From CAYUCJ01 sp049282265 (GTDB lineage Bacteria > Desulfobacterota > DSM-4660 > Desulfatiglandales > Desulfatiglandaceae), in NCBI GenBank assembly GCA_049282265.1, contig JBAPTR010000033.1, forward strand, positions 1 to 29,556: a stretch of 29,556 nucleotides of DNA, in the 5' to 3' direction. The position numbers and the translations under genes were made by a program. The notes under the pieces are model-generated. The model had not been told where the DNA came from, ran no database searches, and worked only from the letters and a program-made list of their open reading frames with translations. Below are positions 8,552 through 16,601 of this stretch, piece after piece (the stretch's first letter is position 1; each line of letters starts with the position of its first letter).

Positions 8552-8581
8552 TTTATACCACACCGTAGCAGTTGTTGCCAA
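8552..8581 (-). promoter_or_regulatory. Promoter with TACCAC-type operator ahead of the DsrE-like gene
   Basis: On the minus strand, TTGGCA (8576-8581) and TATAAA (8552-8557) are separated by 18 nt, a near-consensus housekeeping promoter pointing at the DsrE-like gene. The palindrome at 8556-8570 reads TACCAC-ACC-GTAGCA on the plus strand. It has two mismatches to the perfect TACCAC-N3-GTGGTA sites elsewhere in the window. It fills the spacer and touches the -10 element, the position expected for a repressor operator. Confidence 0.55.
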
Positions 8582-8590
8582 TCGTTTTTT

Positions 8591-9622
8591 CTACATACCT
8601 TTCCCAAAGGAGCAATGAGGGTAAAGACATTCCGGACATTCTCGACACAACCCTCCATGACCGAGAAAGGCCAGATCCGCCTTGGTCACACGTTCACCGG
8701 CGAGGACCCTGGGTAGAATCAGGTCCAGGACCGTAGTCCGGTGAAAGAGCCCGCACGCAGGAACGCCAAGTAAGGGAGTGTTTTCGATATAGGCGACAAG
8801 AAACATTGCCCCAGGCAGAGCGGACGCGCCGTAGTGAATCTCAGTGGCACCGGCCAGGCGGATTCCCTCCCGGGTTACGTCGTCCGCATCGACACTCATT
8901 CCCCCGCTCATTACGATCAGGTCCACCCCTTGTTCCAGTTGTGACCGAATCTTTTCGGCGAGGATGGAGGCGTCGTCGGGCACAAATTCAACCATCTTCA
9001 CGGCGCAGCCCAATGCCTCCATTTTCGAGGTCAATATGGGTGCGAAACGGTCTTCAATCACCCCGTTGTAGACCTCATTTCCGGTAACCACCAGACCGAC
9101 GCGGGCCTGGAGAAGGGGCCTTACCGAGAGGATTTGGCCGTCCTGCCGGGCGATCGTTGCGGCCCGTTCGATGGGAACGCGTTTCATCACCAGGGGAATG
9201 GCCCTTGTGGCCGCGACTTTTTCACCTTTCCGCACCAGTGTATGGTTGTGCAACGTGGCGCACATGACCTCGTCTACCATGTTGAAGGCAGCCAAAACGG
9301 CCGCGTTGACGAAAAGAAGGCCGTCCCGTCCTGCAAAGAGGTTTATTTTCCCCTCTTTCGGCTCTTCATCATAGACGATCCCTTCACCGGCCAGCGCCCC
9401 AGCCAGCATCCTCGCGGCCTCATTTTCATGAATCTCGTCTTTTTCAAGGTCCACCACATACAGATGGTTTTTCCCCAGCCTCTGGAGGTGGCAGATATCC
9501 TCATTGCAGACCTTATGCCCTTTTCGAAAAGCAGGGCCCTTAAATTCACCAGGCCTGATTTCCGTGATGTCGTGAGCCAGTTCTTTTCCCACTGCCGCCT
9601 GCAGGTCAATTTTTGTCAACAC
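8591..9622 (-). CDS. Molybdopterin-binding MoeA-like protein with C-terminal cysteine cluster
   Basis: This 343-residue protein carries the MoaB/Mog/MoeA-type molybdopterin-binding domain in its second half (VVTGNEVYNG ending at 187, MSGGMSVDADD at 238-248). The N-terminal part has only limited resemblance to MoeA. The C-terminus ends in C326-x2-C329-x2-C332-x4-C337, spacing reminiscent of a ferredoxin or zinc site and not part of ordinary MoeA. It probably serves molybdenum or tungsten cofactor maturation for the molybdoenzyme encoded upstream. The GTG start at 9622 follows GAGAGGAG. It lies 19 nt after the FmdE-like gene, so the two are surely co-transcribed. Confidence 0.85.
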   Translation of the reverse strand: MLTKIDLQAAVGKELAHDITEIRPGEFKGPAFRKGHKVCNEDICHLQRLGKNHLYVVDLEKDEIHENEAARMLAGALAGEGIVYDEEPKEGKINLFAGRDGLLFVNAAVLAAFNMVDEVMCATLHNHTLVRKGEKVAATRAIPLVMKRVPIERAATIARQDGQILSVRPLLQARVGLVVTGNEVYNGVIEDRFAPILTSKMEALGCAVKMVEFVPDDASILAEKIRSQLEQGVDLIVMSGGMSVDADDVTREGIRLAGATEIHYGASALPGAMFLVAYIENTPLLGVPACGLFHRTTVLDLILPRVLAGERVTKADLAFLGHGGLCRECPECLYPHCSFGKGM

Positions 9623-9641
9623 GTTACTATCTCCTCTCTCA

Positions 9642-10271
9642 TTATGAAGAACCGGGGAACCAGTTCATTTCCGGCCAGGTAATCTCGCTGGCATGGGTGT
9701 AATAACCACCACCTGCACATGCCTTGCAAAGAGGCTCGCCCTCAACCACGACTTCACGGGCGTCTCTCACCATCTGCCCGCAACGAATACAATGAACTTT
9801 CTTTCGTGTCGGCCCGGGCATGTCGAACTCGCTCATGGGGACCTGAACCGCCTGTACTCGAAAGAGGACACAATCCGGCATCCGTTTGTAGGCCTCCAAC
9901 TGCCGTTGGGATTTTGTTTCAAATCCGGGGGCATAGGTGAAACTCAGATCGCGCGATTCCTCAGTGGAGAGTATCCGATAGGCCTTTCCCGTCTCAAGGT
10001 TGAGGAAGGTGGCCGCCATGATTCCGTAATCCACGAACTTCAGAGACCGTCTGCCCAGTTTTACACCGGTCACATGGGCTATGGCGTCGGCCGTGCAGCG
10101 ATCCATTTCCACGTAGACGATTAGTTTCTTGATTTGTTCCGGGCTGTCCGGTTCGTCCAGACCGATAAGACGACACCCCAACATGGCCATACGCACCCCC
10201 ACCACCTGTCCGGGGCACAGGTGCCCATGAGCAGCAGCGGAAGAACTGAGAAGTTCATCAAATGGTTTCAA
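9642..10271 (-). CDS. FmdE-family protein (formylmethanofuran dehydrogenase subunit E-like)
   Basis: This 209-residue protein has the FmdE signature HGHLCPG at 15-21, EMDRC ending at Cys59, and a C-terminal zinc ribbon with C161-x2-C164 and C182-x2-C185. FmdE homologues in bacteria without formylmethanofuran chemistry commonly accompany molybdoenzymes and molybdopterin-binding proteins and are thought to act in metal or cofactor handling. I infer that role here. The start is a TTG at 10271, supported by GGGAGG 9 nt upstream; no ATG fits. It lies 176 bp downstream of the TorD-type gene, and that gap holds a perfect 10-bp-arm palindrome. Confidence 0.87.
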   Translation of the reverse strand: MKPFDELLSSSAAAHGHLCPGQVVGVRMAMLGCRLIGLDEPDSPEQIKKLIVYVEMDRCTADAIAHVTGVKLGRRSLKFVDYGIMAATFLNLETGKAYRILSTEESRDLSFTYAPGFETKSQRQLEAYKRMPDCVLFRVQAVQVPMSEFDMPGPTRKKVHCIRCGQMVRDAREVVVEGEPLCKACAGGGYYTHASEITWPEMNWFPGSS

Positions 10272-10408
10272 GTCTTAAGGCCTCCCGACAGTCACTTCGA
10301 AAAGGCTTTATGGCCATTCCGAATGAGATGACGCACCGTATTTTCCCGTCTTTCTGAGCGCACCCGTTATCCTGTTAAACTAAGAACCGGTACGGAGTGT
10401 TACAGAGG

Positions 10409-10432
10409 TGTTATGTTAAGATTAACATAACA
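10409..10432. promoter_or_regulatory. AT-rich perfect palindrome upstream of the FmdE-like gene
   Basis: TGTTATGTTA at 10409-10418 is exactly complementary to TAACATAACA at 10423-10432, with a 4-nt AGAT centre. It lies between the TorD-type gene and the FmdE-like gene. No T-run follows the stem in the direction of transcription, and the stem is AT-only apart from two G:C pairs, so it is a better candidate for a protein-binding operator than for a terminator. The inner TGTTAA/TTAACA recalls Rex half-sites, but the 2-nt spacing does not fit Rex. Confidence 0.5.
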
Positions 10433-10447
10433 GGAGGCAAAAAAAAA

Positions 10448-10876
10448 TCAAGAAATATAATTTTTTAACGGATCTGTCTGGCTGCGCCCGGATTTACCCC
10501 TGCCTGCCTCTCTTTGTCCACCCGTTTCCTCTTCAAGAAATGACCGGTGAAATCCAGCAAAAGTACTGTAAAAAGTAGTGGATGCATTTTCTTCTACTTT
10601 TTTCAGACATGGGGCAACCCAACAGACAATGTGTTCCTGGAGGAATGTATCCTGTTTTTCTTCATAGAGAGGGGCTGCCTCCCGATTCCCTTGCCCAAGG
10701 TGTGTGGCCCGTATCCGGCAGAGATGGCACATGTATTCCAACTCCGTGGCGAGATGATCGGCGCTTTCATCAAAACCGGGGGCTGTTTCCAACCCCTCGC
10801 TCTCATAGAGATCGATCACTGCTTTGGTGAATGTAACATTCATCACTGGGCGGGTTTTGGCATCCCTCGCCCCCAT
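10448..10876 (-). CDS. TorD/DmsD-type molybdoenzyme chaperone, N-terminally short
   Basis: This 142-residue all-helical protein matches the C-terminal half of TorD-family chaperones (PGFDESADHLATELEYM, then FLQEHIVCWVAPCLKKVE and a final helix FYSTFAGFHRSFLEEE). Such chaperones bind the Tat signal of molybdoenzymes and hold the apo-protein for cofactor loading. Full-length members are about 200 residues; here the first 60-90 are missing. The ATG at 10876 is preceded in frame by a TAG only four codons upstream, with just 18 bp to the catalytic subunit stop. A weak AGGA precedes the ATG. It could be a short functional form or the remnant of a deletion at the gene junction. The tail after residue 118 is hydrophilic and Gly/Arg-rich. 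Confidence 0.7.
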   Translation of the reverse strand: MGARDAKTRPVMNVTFTKAVIDLYESEGLETAPGFDESADHLATELEYMCHLCRIRATHLGQGNREAAPLYEEKQDTFLQEHIVCWVAPCLKKVEENASTTFYSTFAGFHRSFLEEETGGQREAGRGKSGRSQTDPLKNYIS

Positions 10877-10894
10877 TGGAATATCCTATTGGGC

Positions 10895-13800
10895 TTATAA
10901 AGGTATTAAATTGACGCGTGAATTCGAATAAGATGCACTGCCCCCGATGGGATCGCTAAGACAGACGTCTTTCACCACTGGATCTATTGCCAGCAAGCTG
11001 TTCGTGCAGATTCCCGCGGCCCGACGCGTATCGCCTTTAATGTCCCGACCATCCACCATAACGCCATGAGATCCGTAGGCCCAGTGGCCATAGTGCCAGG
11101 ACACGGCCAGGGTCCCGGGTCTCAGACCCTCCACAATATGCACGTGACCCACCATATCCAGTACCCTGTTTTCTCCGTCTCTGAGTTTCAGTTTGCCTTC
11201 CGCGTTGTCTCGAGAAACGAGCCGTGCCTTTTGATTTTCTCTAAAACCTAGTCTGCGTGCGTCTTTGGTACTAATTAAAATCTTGTTTTCAGATCTAAGA
11301 CTGATATTTCCCCAGTAGTTCGATATGGTTCGAGAGTGGCCGCTGTACGGATCTTTATAGGTAATGAGCCCGAAAGGATAGCGAGCTGATCGCTGCAGGG
11401 GTGTTCCCGACGCGTCATAGGCTCCGCCGATAATAGGAATACCGCTGAAATACTTCCCACTGATACTGTTTTTCTGCTTTGCCACCTTCTCGACAAACAG
11501 GTGAAACATATGTCCCATGGTATGTTTCACGGTTTTTCCTTCATAATTATTGCCATAAGGATCAAAACGTCCCCCACGATTCAGGACATGAACTACCTTC
11601 CGCCACTCCGCCTCCGAACGCAAGGCCTTTTTCCAGCGAGCTTCAGTGAAAACCGATGCAGGCAAGTGGCGCCTGGCCCTTCGAAAAAGATCCAGTTCCT
11701 GCTCACCTGCATCAGACACTTCCTCCCCCTTTTTGTCCCCAAAGGCTATATTGGCCGCTTCTTTCAGGTACCAGTCTTCCGGCCTTGTAAAATCCATCCC
11801 GGGTTCGAAGGCGTTCTTGCCGAAACAGGGGGCACCCAACTTCTTGGTCAGGGCGAGCATAAACGTCTCCAGACACAGGGGCATCTTCTCTCCGCCCACG
11901 TCCACTTCTTCCGTGAGAGGCACGGCCACGGGTTGTCTGATCTTGCTGGTTTTCGTGGGCACATCCGGGGTTACATGCGGCGTCCCCCAGCGTTCAAGAT
12001 AAGTCAGATCAGGTAGGATATAGTCGGCATACATGGAGGTCTCCCCGATCACAATATCGGAGTAGATAAACAGGGGAACCCGTTTTTGATCCTTTAACGT
12101 GTCTATTATTATCTGATTTGCTCCGGGTATGGACAAGGCGGGGGTCCCCATGTGCAAAAACAGAATTTTGCCGGGATAAGGATAGCCTGAAGCGAAAGAG
12201 GGTATGACTTCCTGATAGACATTTCCCGTGAAGGGGTACCAGGGGCGCCTAGCAGGATAGCCCTTTTCTCGGAACAGGGTAGAATTTTCATAACGGTTAC
12301 CCTCTCTGGTTATCTTGAAACCGAATGGGCTTAAACCACCGGGATGCATCTTCTCTAAATTATACGCACTAACGGGTTTTCCGCCGGCTTCATGCCAGTG
12401 GCCGCCCCCGTTGATCAGCCCCCCCTTGTAGTTGGCGTTTCCGATCAATAGGTTCAAAGTGATAATCAGGCAACCCGTGTAATAGCCGTCGGTCTGCTGC
12501 ACCGGCCCCCTGTACATGTCCACAGCCGCCCTTTTGCCATGGGATGTCAGTTCCCTGGCCACTTCAGCGATGGTTTTCAGGTCGACGCCGCAATCATTTG
12601 CATAGTCTTGCAGGGGTCTGGCATAGGCCTCTTCAGCCAGGAGCTGAAAAGCGCTTTTGACCGGGATTCCATTTATCTCGGTTTTGACAAACAGATCGCC
12701 TTCCACAGGTTTTTTCAGGTCCTTCGGATCCACGGGATACATCCGACCGTTCTTAGAAACGACAAATTGATCCCCCAACCCGATTCCAGCCTCTCCGGCG
12801 CGCAACAGTTCCCTCGGCTGACCGTCGATGATCTTGACGAGGTATGATGAATTGCTCCAGCTCGGCTCTCCATCGGCCGTGGCCGCGGCCTTGTTGGCGT
12901 TTTCCAGGTAACGCTGATCGTACCGCTTGTTTTCCAGTATCCAGCGGATCATTGCCATGGCCAGGGTTCCATTCTTTTCCGGTTTGACTGGCAGCCACCA
13001 GTTCGCCTTGCCGGCGTCATGGGAAAGCCGCGGGTCTACAACCGCCGTTTTCATGCCCCTGTTCACCTTGCCCGAAGTCACTTTTTCGGCCATGTTCGTA
13101 AGCCCGAAGTTTGCTGAAAACGCACCCGTGCCCCAGAAAAGGACGAACTCGCAGTTGACGAGATCAGGTTTCATGTGCTCGCTGCCATGGTCGGTCATCA
13201 GAATGTAAGCGCGGTGGTGTGACTGTTCACAGATGGTGGTATGCTCGAATGCGTTACGAGATCCCAATGCCCTGTTGGTAAATCTTTTCATAAGTTCTTT
13301 GCGCCCGTGTTCGATTCGCCCGGCCATAAAGACAAATCCGTTATTCTTGGGCCCCAAGTCAGGATGATTCGGATCAATCATTTTATCGAGGTGTTCCTTG
13401 TATTTTTCTTTGAATTGGGGGACACTCATATTTCCTTCCGCGCACTCCCAGGCATCTTTTGTCATTTTGCTAGAGAGCTCGGGATCCCTGAGGGCTATCA
13501 CTTCATCAAAGCCCGGGTAGTGGCCGTTATCTCCGATGGCGGAAAATAGCTTTCCTCCCTTGACCACTTCTTCTATGAATTGATTAAAAGGAATGGTTTT
13601 CCACTTATTGGACCCCCTCGGCCCATCCCTTTTAAGCACTTTGCGGATTCGATAGGGGTCATAATAGGTTTGAATCCCGGTTTGTCCCTTTACGCATAGC
13701 TTTCCGTCAATCGTAGCCGCCGCCTGTGAGGTAGTCTCATATGGGATATGCGGAAGGAAGTTTTGCGGGCTGTAGGGATTTCCGGTTATTTTGGCGAGCG

Positions 13801-14074
13801 TGCCGTCCCAGATCTTGACTTTAACCTGGCAGTCTGTGTGACATTGCAGGCAGGTGGAGTAGAGCTGGTTTTGAGGCTGTGCCAGCACATAAGGAGCAAA
13901 CTTTCCTTCTTCTGCAAAGGCCTCGGAATCAGATAACCCTTGTAAGGCGTTCACGGCCTGGCTCATCAGGGCGGCGCATCCACCCACAAAGGCGGTTGAT
14001 TTCAGGAAGTCCCGCCTGGAAAAACCATTTTTTTCGATTTTTTTCACGTCGTTCGTCGAAACATTATTCTGCAT
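10895..14074 (-). CDS. Tat-exported molybdopterin oxidoreductase catalytic subunit (TtrA/PsrA-like)
   Basis: This 1059-residue catalytic subunit belongs to the DMSO reductase superfamily. A twin-arginine signal, SRRDFLKS at 19-26, predicts export. A [4Fe-4S] motif follows at C75-x2-C78-x3-C82...C127, and Cys282 in TTICEQSHH sits where the Mo-coordinating cysteine lies in sulfur- and arsenic-oxyanion reductases. The length is nearer tetrathionate reductase TtrA (about 1000) than PsrA/PhsA or ArrA, but the substrate cannot be fixed from this. The gene starts 3 nt after the NrfD-like gene and is followed by a chaperone, FmdE-like and MoeA-like genes, giving a complete maturation and electron-transfer set. 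Tetrathionate, polysulfide, thiosulfate, arsenate or selenium oxyanions are all possible. Confidence 0.88.
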   Translation of the reverse strand: MQNNVSTNDVKKIEKNGFSRRDFLKSTAFVGGCAALMSQAVNALQGLSDSEAFAEEGKFAPYVLAQPQNQLYSTCLQCHTDCQVKVKIWDGTLAKITGNPYSPQNFLPHIPYETTSQAAATIDGKLCVKGQTGIQTYYDPYRIRKVLKRDGPRGSNKWKTIPFNQFIEEVVKGGKLFSAIGDNGHYPGFDEVIALRDPELSSKMTKDAWECAEGNMSVPQFKEKYKEHLDKMIDPNHPDLGPKNNGFVFMAGRIEHGRKELMKRFTNRALGSRNAFEHTTICEQSHHRAYILMTDHGSEHMKPDLVNCEFVLFWGTGAFSANFGLTNMAEKVTSGKVNRGMKTAVVDPRLSHDAGKANWWLPVKPEKNGTLAMAMIRWILENKRYDQRYLENANKAAATADGEPSWSNSSYLVKIIDGQPRELLRAGEAGIGLGDQFVVSKNGRMYPVDPKDLKKPVEGDLFVKTEINGIPVKSAFQLLAEEAYARPLQDYANDCGVDLKTIAEVARELTSHGKRAAVDMYRGPVQQTDGYYTGCLIITLNLLIGNANYKGGLINGGGHWHEAGGKPVSAYNLEKMHPGGLSPFGFKITREGNRYENSTLFREKGYPARRPWYPFTGNVYQEVIPSFASGYPYPGKILFLHMGTPALSIPGANQIIIDTLKDQKRVPLFIYSDIVIGETSMYADYILPDLTYLERWGTPHVTPDVPTKTSKIRQPVAVPLTEEVDVGGEKMPLCLETFMLALTKKLGAPCFGKNAFEPGMDFTRPEDWYLKEAANIAFGDKKGEEVSDAGEQELDLFRRARRHLPASVFTEARWKKALRSEAEWRKVVHVLNRGGRFDPYGNNYEGKTVKHTMGHMFHLFVEKVAKQKNSISGKYFSGIPIIGGAYDASGTPLQRSARYPFGLITYKDPYSGHSRTISNYWGNISLRSENKILISTKDARRLGFRENQKARLVSRDNAEGKLKLRDGENRVLDMVGHVHIVEGLRPGTLAVSWHYGHWAYGSHGVMVDGRDIKGDTRRAAGICTNSLLAIDPVVKDVCLSDPIGGSASYSNSRVNLIPL

Positions 14075-14077
14075 CTC

Positions 14078-15226
14078 TTATTGCCCCCTGTTTGGTAATT
14101 TGGTTGAAATAATGGGCAGAAATCGGTGCCCAAGATAAAATAGTGCAACAACGAAGGCCACTGTAAATGCAAAAACCGCCCATTCATTCATGGACGGGAA
14201 ATATTCAAATCTCAGACGATTATCCACATAGGCATTTTGCAGGGCTTTCATGGCCGGGGTTATCAGGCCTGCGATAACATGATTCAGACGGACTGCTATG
14301 TAAGCCACCGCAACCAGGGCTCCCCCGAGACCTGCTACTGTTCTATGAGCAGGCTTCCACAGTAAGAATATCAGGGGCAGTATCGACCCTAAAGCCAGAT
14401 GCACTATCCAAAACACATACCAATACTGACCGAAAAGTATTGTAGATAACACGGAATAGCTTTCGCCGAGCCCATACCACATGGTAACTGAATACTCGGA
14501 CCACTCCAACAGCAGCACGAAAAGGATCAGTCCAACGACTATCCTGCTCAAAATAGTCAAGGTTTGTTCATTCCTCTCTTGATGGCTTAACGGAAACAGG
14601 GCCACGGCCGCAAGGACAAGGGCAATGCCGGTGAGAAGCGCGCCTCCTATGGACAAAATGGGACCCAAAGCAGAATTCCAGTATGGCCTTGAAATCAACG
14701 TCGCAAATTCGGAACCGTTCGCTCCTGAAAAAGTTATGGCAAAAAGGATGCCGATCCAACCCGCAAGTCGAAAACCACGTGAGTTTTTTTGCCCTGCTCT
14801 GAGTTCAGCCAGCAGCACCAGGCCAGTATACACTAGATAAGCCATGGACAACCATGTGACGGTGGCCAGAAGGGATGAGAAATTAGGCCTTGTGAAGACT
14901 TCATACATACGCCACATATGGCCCAGGTCAAAGCTGATGATCAAGAGACCTGAGGCCAGGGTGATAACGGACAAGAGTAAAGCATAGCTAACTATCGGCC
15001 TTAGCCTTTGGATATTGAACGCATAAATAACCCAGGCCAGAAAAGATGCGCCCACCGCAAGACCGACAAAGTAAATCTTGCCTGCAACCCACAGCCCCCA
15101 GGGGACATAACTTCCATAATTTGTCAACAGCTCTCCCTGTGTCATGCGTTGGGAAACTCCGACCAATCCCCAGACCATAAGCCCGAGCCAGATGATAAAA
15201 GCCATTGCTTTTAACGATTTATTCAT
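14078..15226 (-). CDS. NrfD/PsrC-family membrane subunit
   Basis: This 382-residue polytopic protein has nine or ten hydrophobic helices (GSYVPWGLWVAGKIYFVGLA near the N-terminus, FEYFPSMNEWAVFAFTVAFV near the C-terminus) typical of NrfD/PsrC quinone-interacting subunits. It contains no CxxC motifs or obvious haem-binding pattern. It should exchange electrons with menaquinone and the adjacent FeS subunit. The gene starts 12 nt after the FeS subunit stop and ends 3 nt before the catalytic subunit, so it is tightly operonic. The ATG at 15226 has a GGGGGAAG ribosome binding site. It matches TtrC/PsrC/ActC-like proteins in general but cannot be assigned to one system. Confidence 0.88.
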   Translation of the reverse strand: MNKSLKAMAFIIWLGLMVWGLVGVSQRMTQGELLTNYGSYVPWGLWVAGKIYFVGLAVGASFLAWVIYAFNIQRLRPIVSYALLLSVITLASGLLIISFDLGHMWRMYEVFTRPNFSSLLATVTWLSMAYLVYTGLVLLAELRAGQKNSRGFRLAGWIGILFAITFSGANGSEFATLISRPYWNSALGPILSIGGALLTGIALVLAAVALFPLSHQERNEQTLTILSRIVVGLILFVLLLEWSEYSVTMWYGLGESYSVLSTILFGQYWYVFWIVHLALGSILPLIFLLWKPAHRTVAGLGGALVAVAYIAVRLNHVIAGLITPAMKALQNAYVDNRLRFEYFPSMNEWAVFAFTVAFVVALFYLGHRFLPIISTKLPNRGQ

Positions 15227-15238
15227 AATGCTTCCCCC

Positions 15239-16192
15239 TTACACTAGATAGTAAACAGACGGTTCGGTCCCAAGTTCTTCCTTCAGCCGTTTCACACGGC
15301 CGGAACCAATAAGCTCGTGAACCAGGCTACGTTTGTTGTTGTTATCTCCAAAATAAGTGGCCCCTCCTATACACGTGGTTACGCAGGCCGGCAGCATTCC
15401 TGCCCTTATTCTGTGCAGACAGAAATGACACTTGCGGGCGTTTCCGATGGGAGACTTTTGGGCGCCGGGTTTCCTCTTCCAGTCCTCGCTGTATTCAAAA
15501 TTCGGGCGGGTCTCATAGGGCATAACTCGGGGGGTCGACCTTCCGTAAAATTCACCAAAATCAAATGTACGGGCATCGTATGGGCAGGCAGCCAGGCAAT
15601 TTCTGCAACCTATGCATATGTCATAATCGATAACCACAATTCCATCCTCTCTCTTCCACGTGGCCTTAACCGGACATACCGGCACGCAGGGCGGTTTATC
15701 ACAGTGCATGCAGGGTCTGGGTGTAAATACCCAAGCCACATTGGGGAACTTGCCCACTTCAAATTCAGGAACGACTCGATAAACGACACCTGGAGGGAGG
15801 TTGTTCTCCGAACAGCAGGACGAGGTGCAGGATTTGCATCCCACGCACTTTTGCTGGTCGATCACCATAATCCATTTTCGCTCTGAAACAGGTTTTCGCA
15901 ATGACAAAAGAAGCTCTCTGCGCATTCGTTCCAGTTGGTTACCGTCAGGGAAACTTTTGGGGTATTCCAGGGGTAATGCCTGCTGCGCCCCGTTGCCGGC
16001 AAAAGCCTTTTCGTCAGGAAGAGACCCGAGCAGAGCCAGGCTTCCTACAGTAAGAAGCGAGGATTGTAAAAACTTTCGACGGGACGCATTATCGGATGCC
16101 TGGAGGCACTCCTTCTTCAAAACTCCCCTGGTGTCGCTTTTGGTGCCTTCATCTCCGCCAGGGGTTACTGTCAGCTCTTGTGCGCTTTTCAT
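15239..16192 (-). CDS. Tat-exported four-cluster ferredoxin subunit (TtrB/PsrB-like)
   Basis: This 317-residue electron-transfer subunit has a Tat motif SRRKFLQ at 37-43 after an unusually long 36-residue polar n-region, then four [4Fe-4S] binding sets: C116/C119/C122/C126-127, C161/C164/C169/C173, C193/C196/C199/C203 and C255/C258/C270/C274. This arrangement is typical of the B subunit of complex iron-sulfur molybdoenzymes, passing electrons between the NrfD-like protein and the catalytic subunit. It is the first gene of the operon. ATG 16192 has a perfect AAGGAGG. The order B-C-A differs from the common A-B-C order. The extra region at about 215-250 with several aromatic residues is longer than in minimal PsrB proteins. 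Confidence 0.9.
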   Translation of the reverse strand: MKSAQELTVTPGGDEGTKSDTRGVLKKECLQASDNASRRKFLQSSLLTVGSLALLGSLPDEKAFAGNGAQQALPLEYPKSFPDGNQLERMRRELLLSLRKPVSERKWIMVIDQQKCVGCKSCTSSCCSENNLPPGVVYRVVPEFEVGKFPNVAWVFTPRPCMHCDKPPCVPVCPVKATWKREDGIVVIDYDICIGCRNCLAACPYDARTFDFGEFYGRSTPRVMPYETRPNFEYSEDWKRKPGAQKSPIGNARKCHFCLHRIRAGMLPACVTTCIGGATYFGDNNNKRSLVHELIGSGRVKRLKEELGTEPSVYYLV

Positions 16193-16244
16193 TGATTTAC
16201 ATCCTCCTTAAATGTTACAAATTGATTTTTCGGAAAGTCACGTA

Positions 16245-16264
16245 ATGTCTATAAATGTCTATAT
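16245..16264. repeat. Tandem 10-bp direct repeat upstream of the molybdoenzyme operon
   Basis: ATGTCTATAA and ATGTCTATAT are directly adjacent, one helical turn apart, about 53-72 bp before the start codon of the FeS subunit. Direct repeats with helical-turn spacing are typical of tandem activator or response-regulator binding. The AT-rich sequence could also hold a -10 element. Confidence 0.4.
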
Positions 16265-16402
16265 ATGATTTCCAGCATCGCAATTGCTGTAATTCCCCTC
16301 TCTGATCTTGTGTGATTTCCTCAATAAATTAGGACAACTCCCGTTCTCATGGTAAGGTCCACTGAAAGATGCCTTTCAAACGGGTGCGTTAGGCGACCCC
16401 CA

Positions 16403-16545
16403 TCAATTCCATGAAGAAGGCGTATCGCGGCTTCTCGTCTCTTCGTTTTGGTGGATGCTCGACAGCCAGTGCGTCAGTTCACCGGGGTCGACAGGCTTTG
16501 AGATGCATAGATGTGATCTGTTATCGCCTCTTTCCGCATTTTCAT
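16403..16545 (-). pseudogene. Decayed fragment of a response-regulator receiver domain
   Basis: Read on the minus strand from the ATG at 16545, the product begins MKMRKEAITDHIYAS. After a one-base shift it continues KPVDPGELTHWLSSIHQNE to a TGA at 16403-16405. This aligns with the C-terminal end of the intact receiver protein next door (AESLREYIYAC, then KPVDPDELCFFLRSI). The nucleotide similarity extends on both sides of the shift. It therefore looks like a duplicated receiver domain that lost its first two thirds and its frame. A GGAGG precedes the ATG, so a short out-of-frame peptide could still be made. Confidence 0.6.
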
Positions 16546-16601
16546 GGGTCCACCTCCGTTATGCCGTTGAAAAATCAATTCCTTGGAAGAATGTGAAAAG
16601 G

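Larger units (their letters stand above)
16193..16601. other. Upstream region of the molybdoenzyme operon
   Basis: This 409-bp gap lies between the receiver protein and the first molybdoenzyme gene. It holds a tandem 10-bp repeat (16245-16264) and a decayed receiver-domain fragment (16403-16545), both listed separately. The operon promoter should lie in 16193-16400. Because a sigma-54 activator is encoded nearby I looked for a GG-N10-GC element on the minus strand and found only imperfect matches, so no promoter is called. Confidence 0.45.

Noticed and set aside
10409..10432. Rex-binding site
   Set aside because: The half-sites TGTTAA/TTAACA are present, but they are 2 nt apart instead of the usual 6.
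16193..16400. Sigma-54 promoter for the molybdoenzyme operon
   Set aside because: I searched the minus strand for GG-N10-GC near TGGCAC/TTGC and found only matches with wrong spacing or a missing GC, so no site is claimed.
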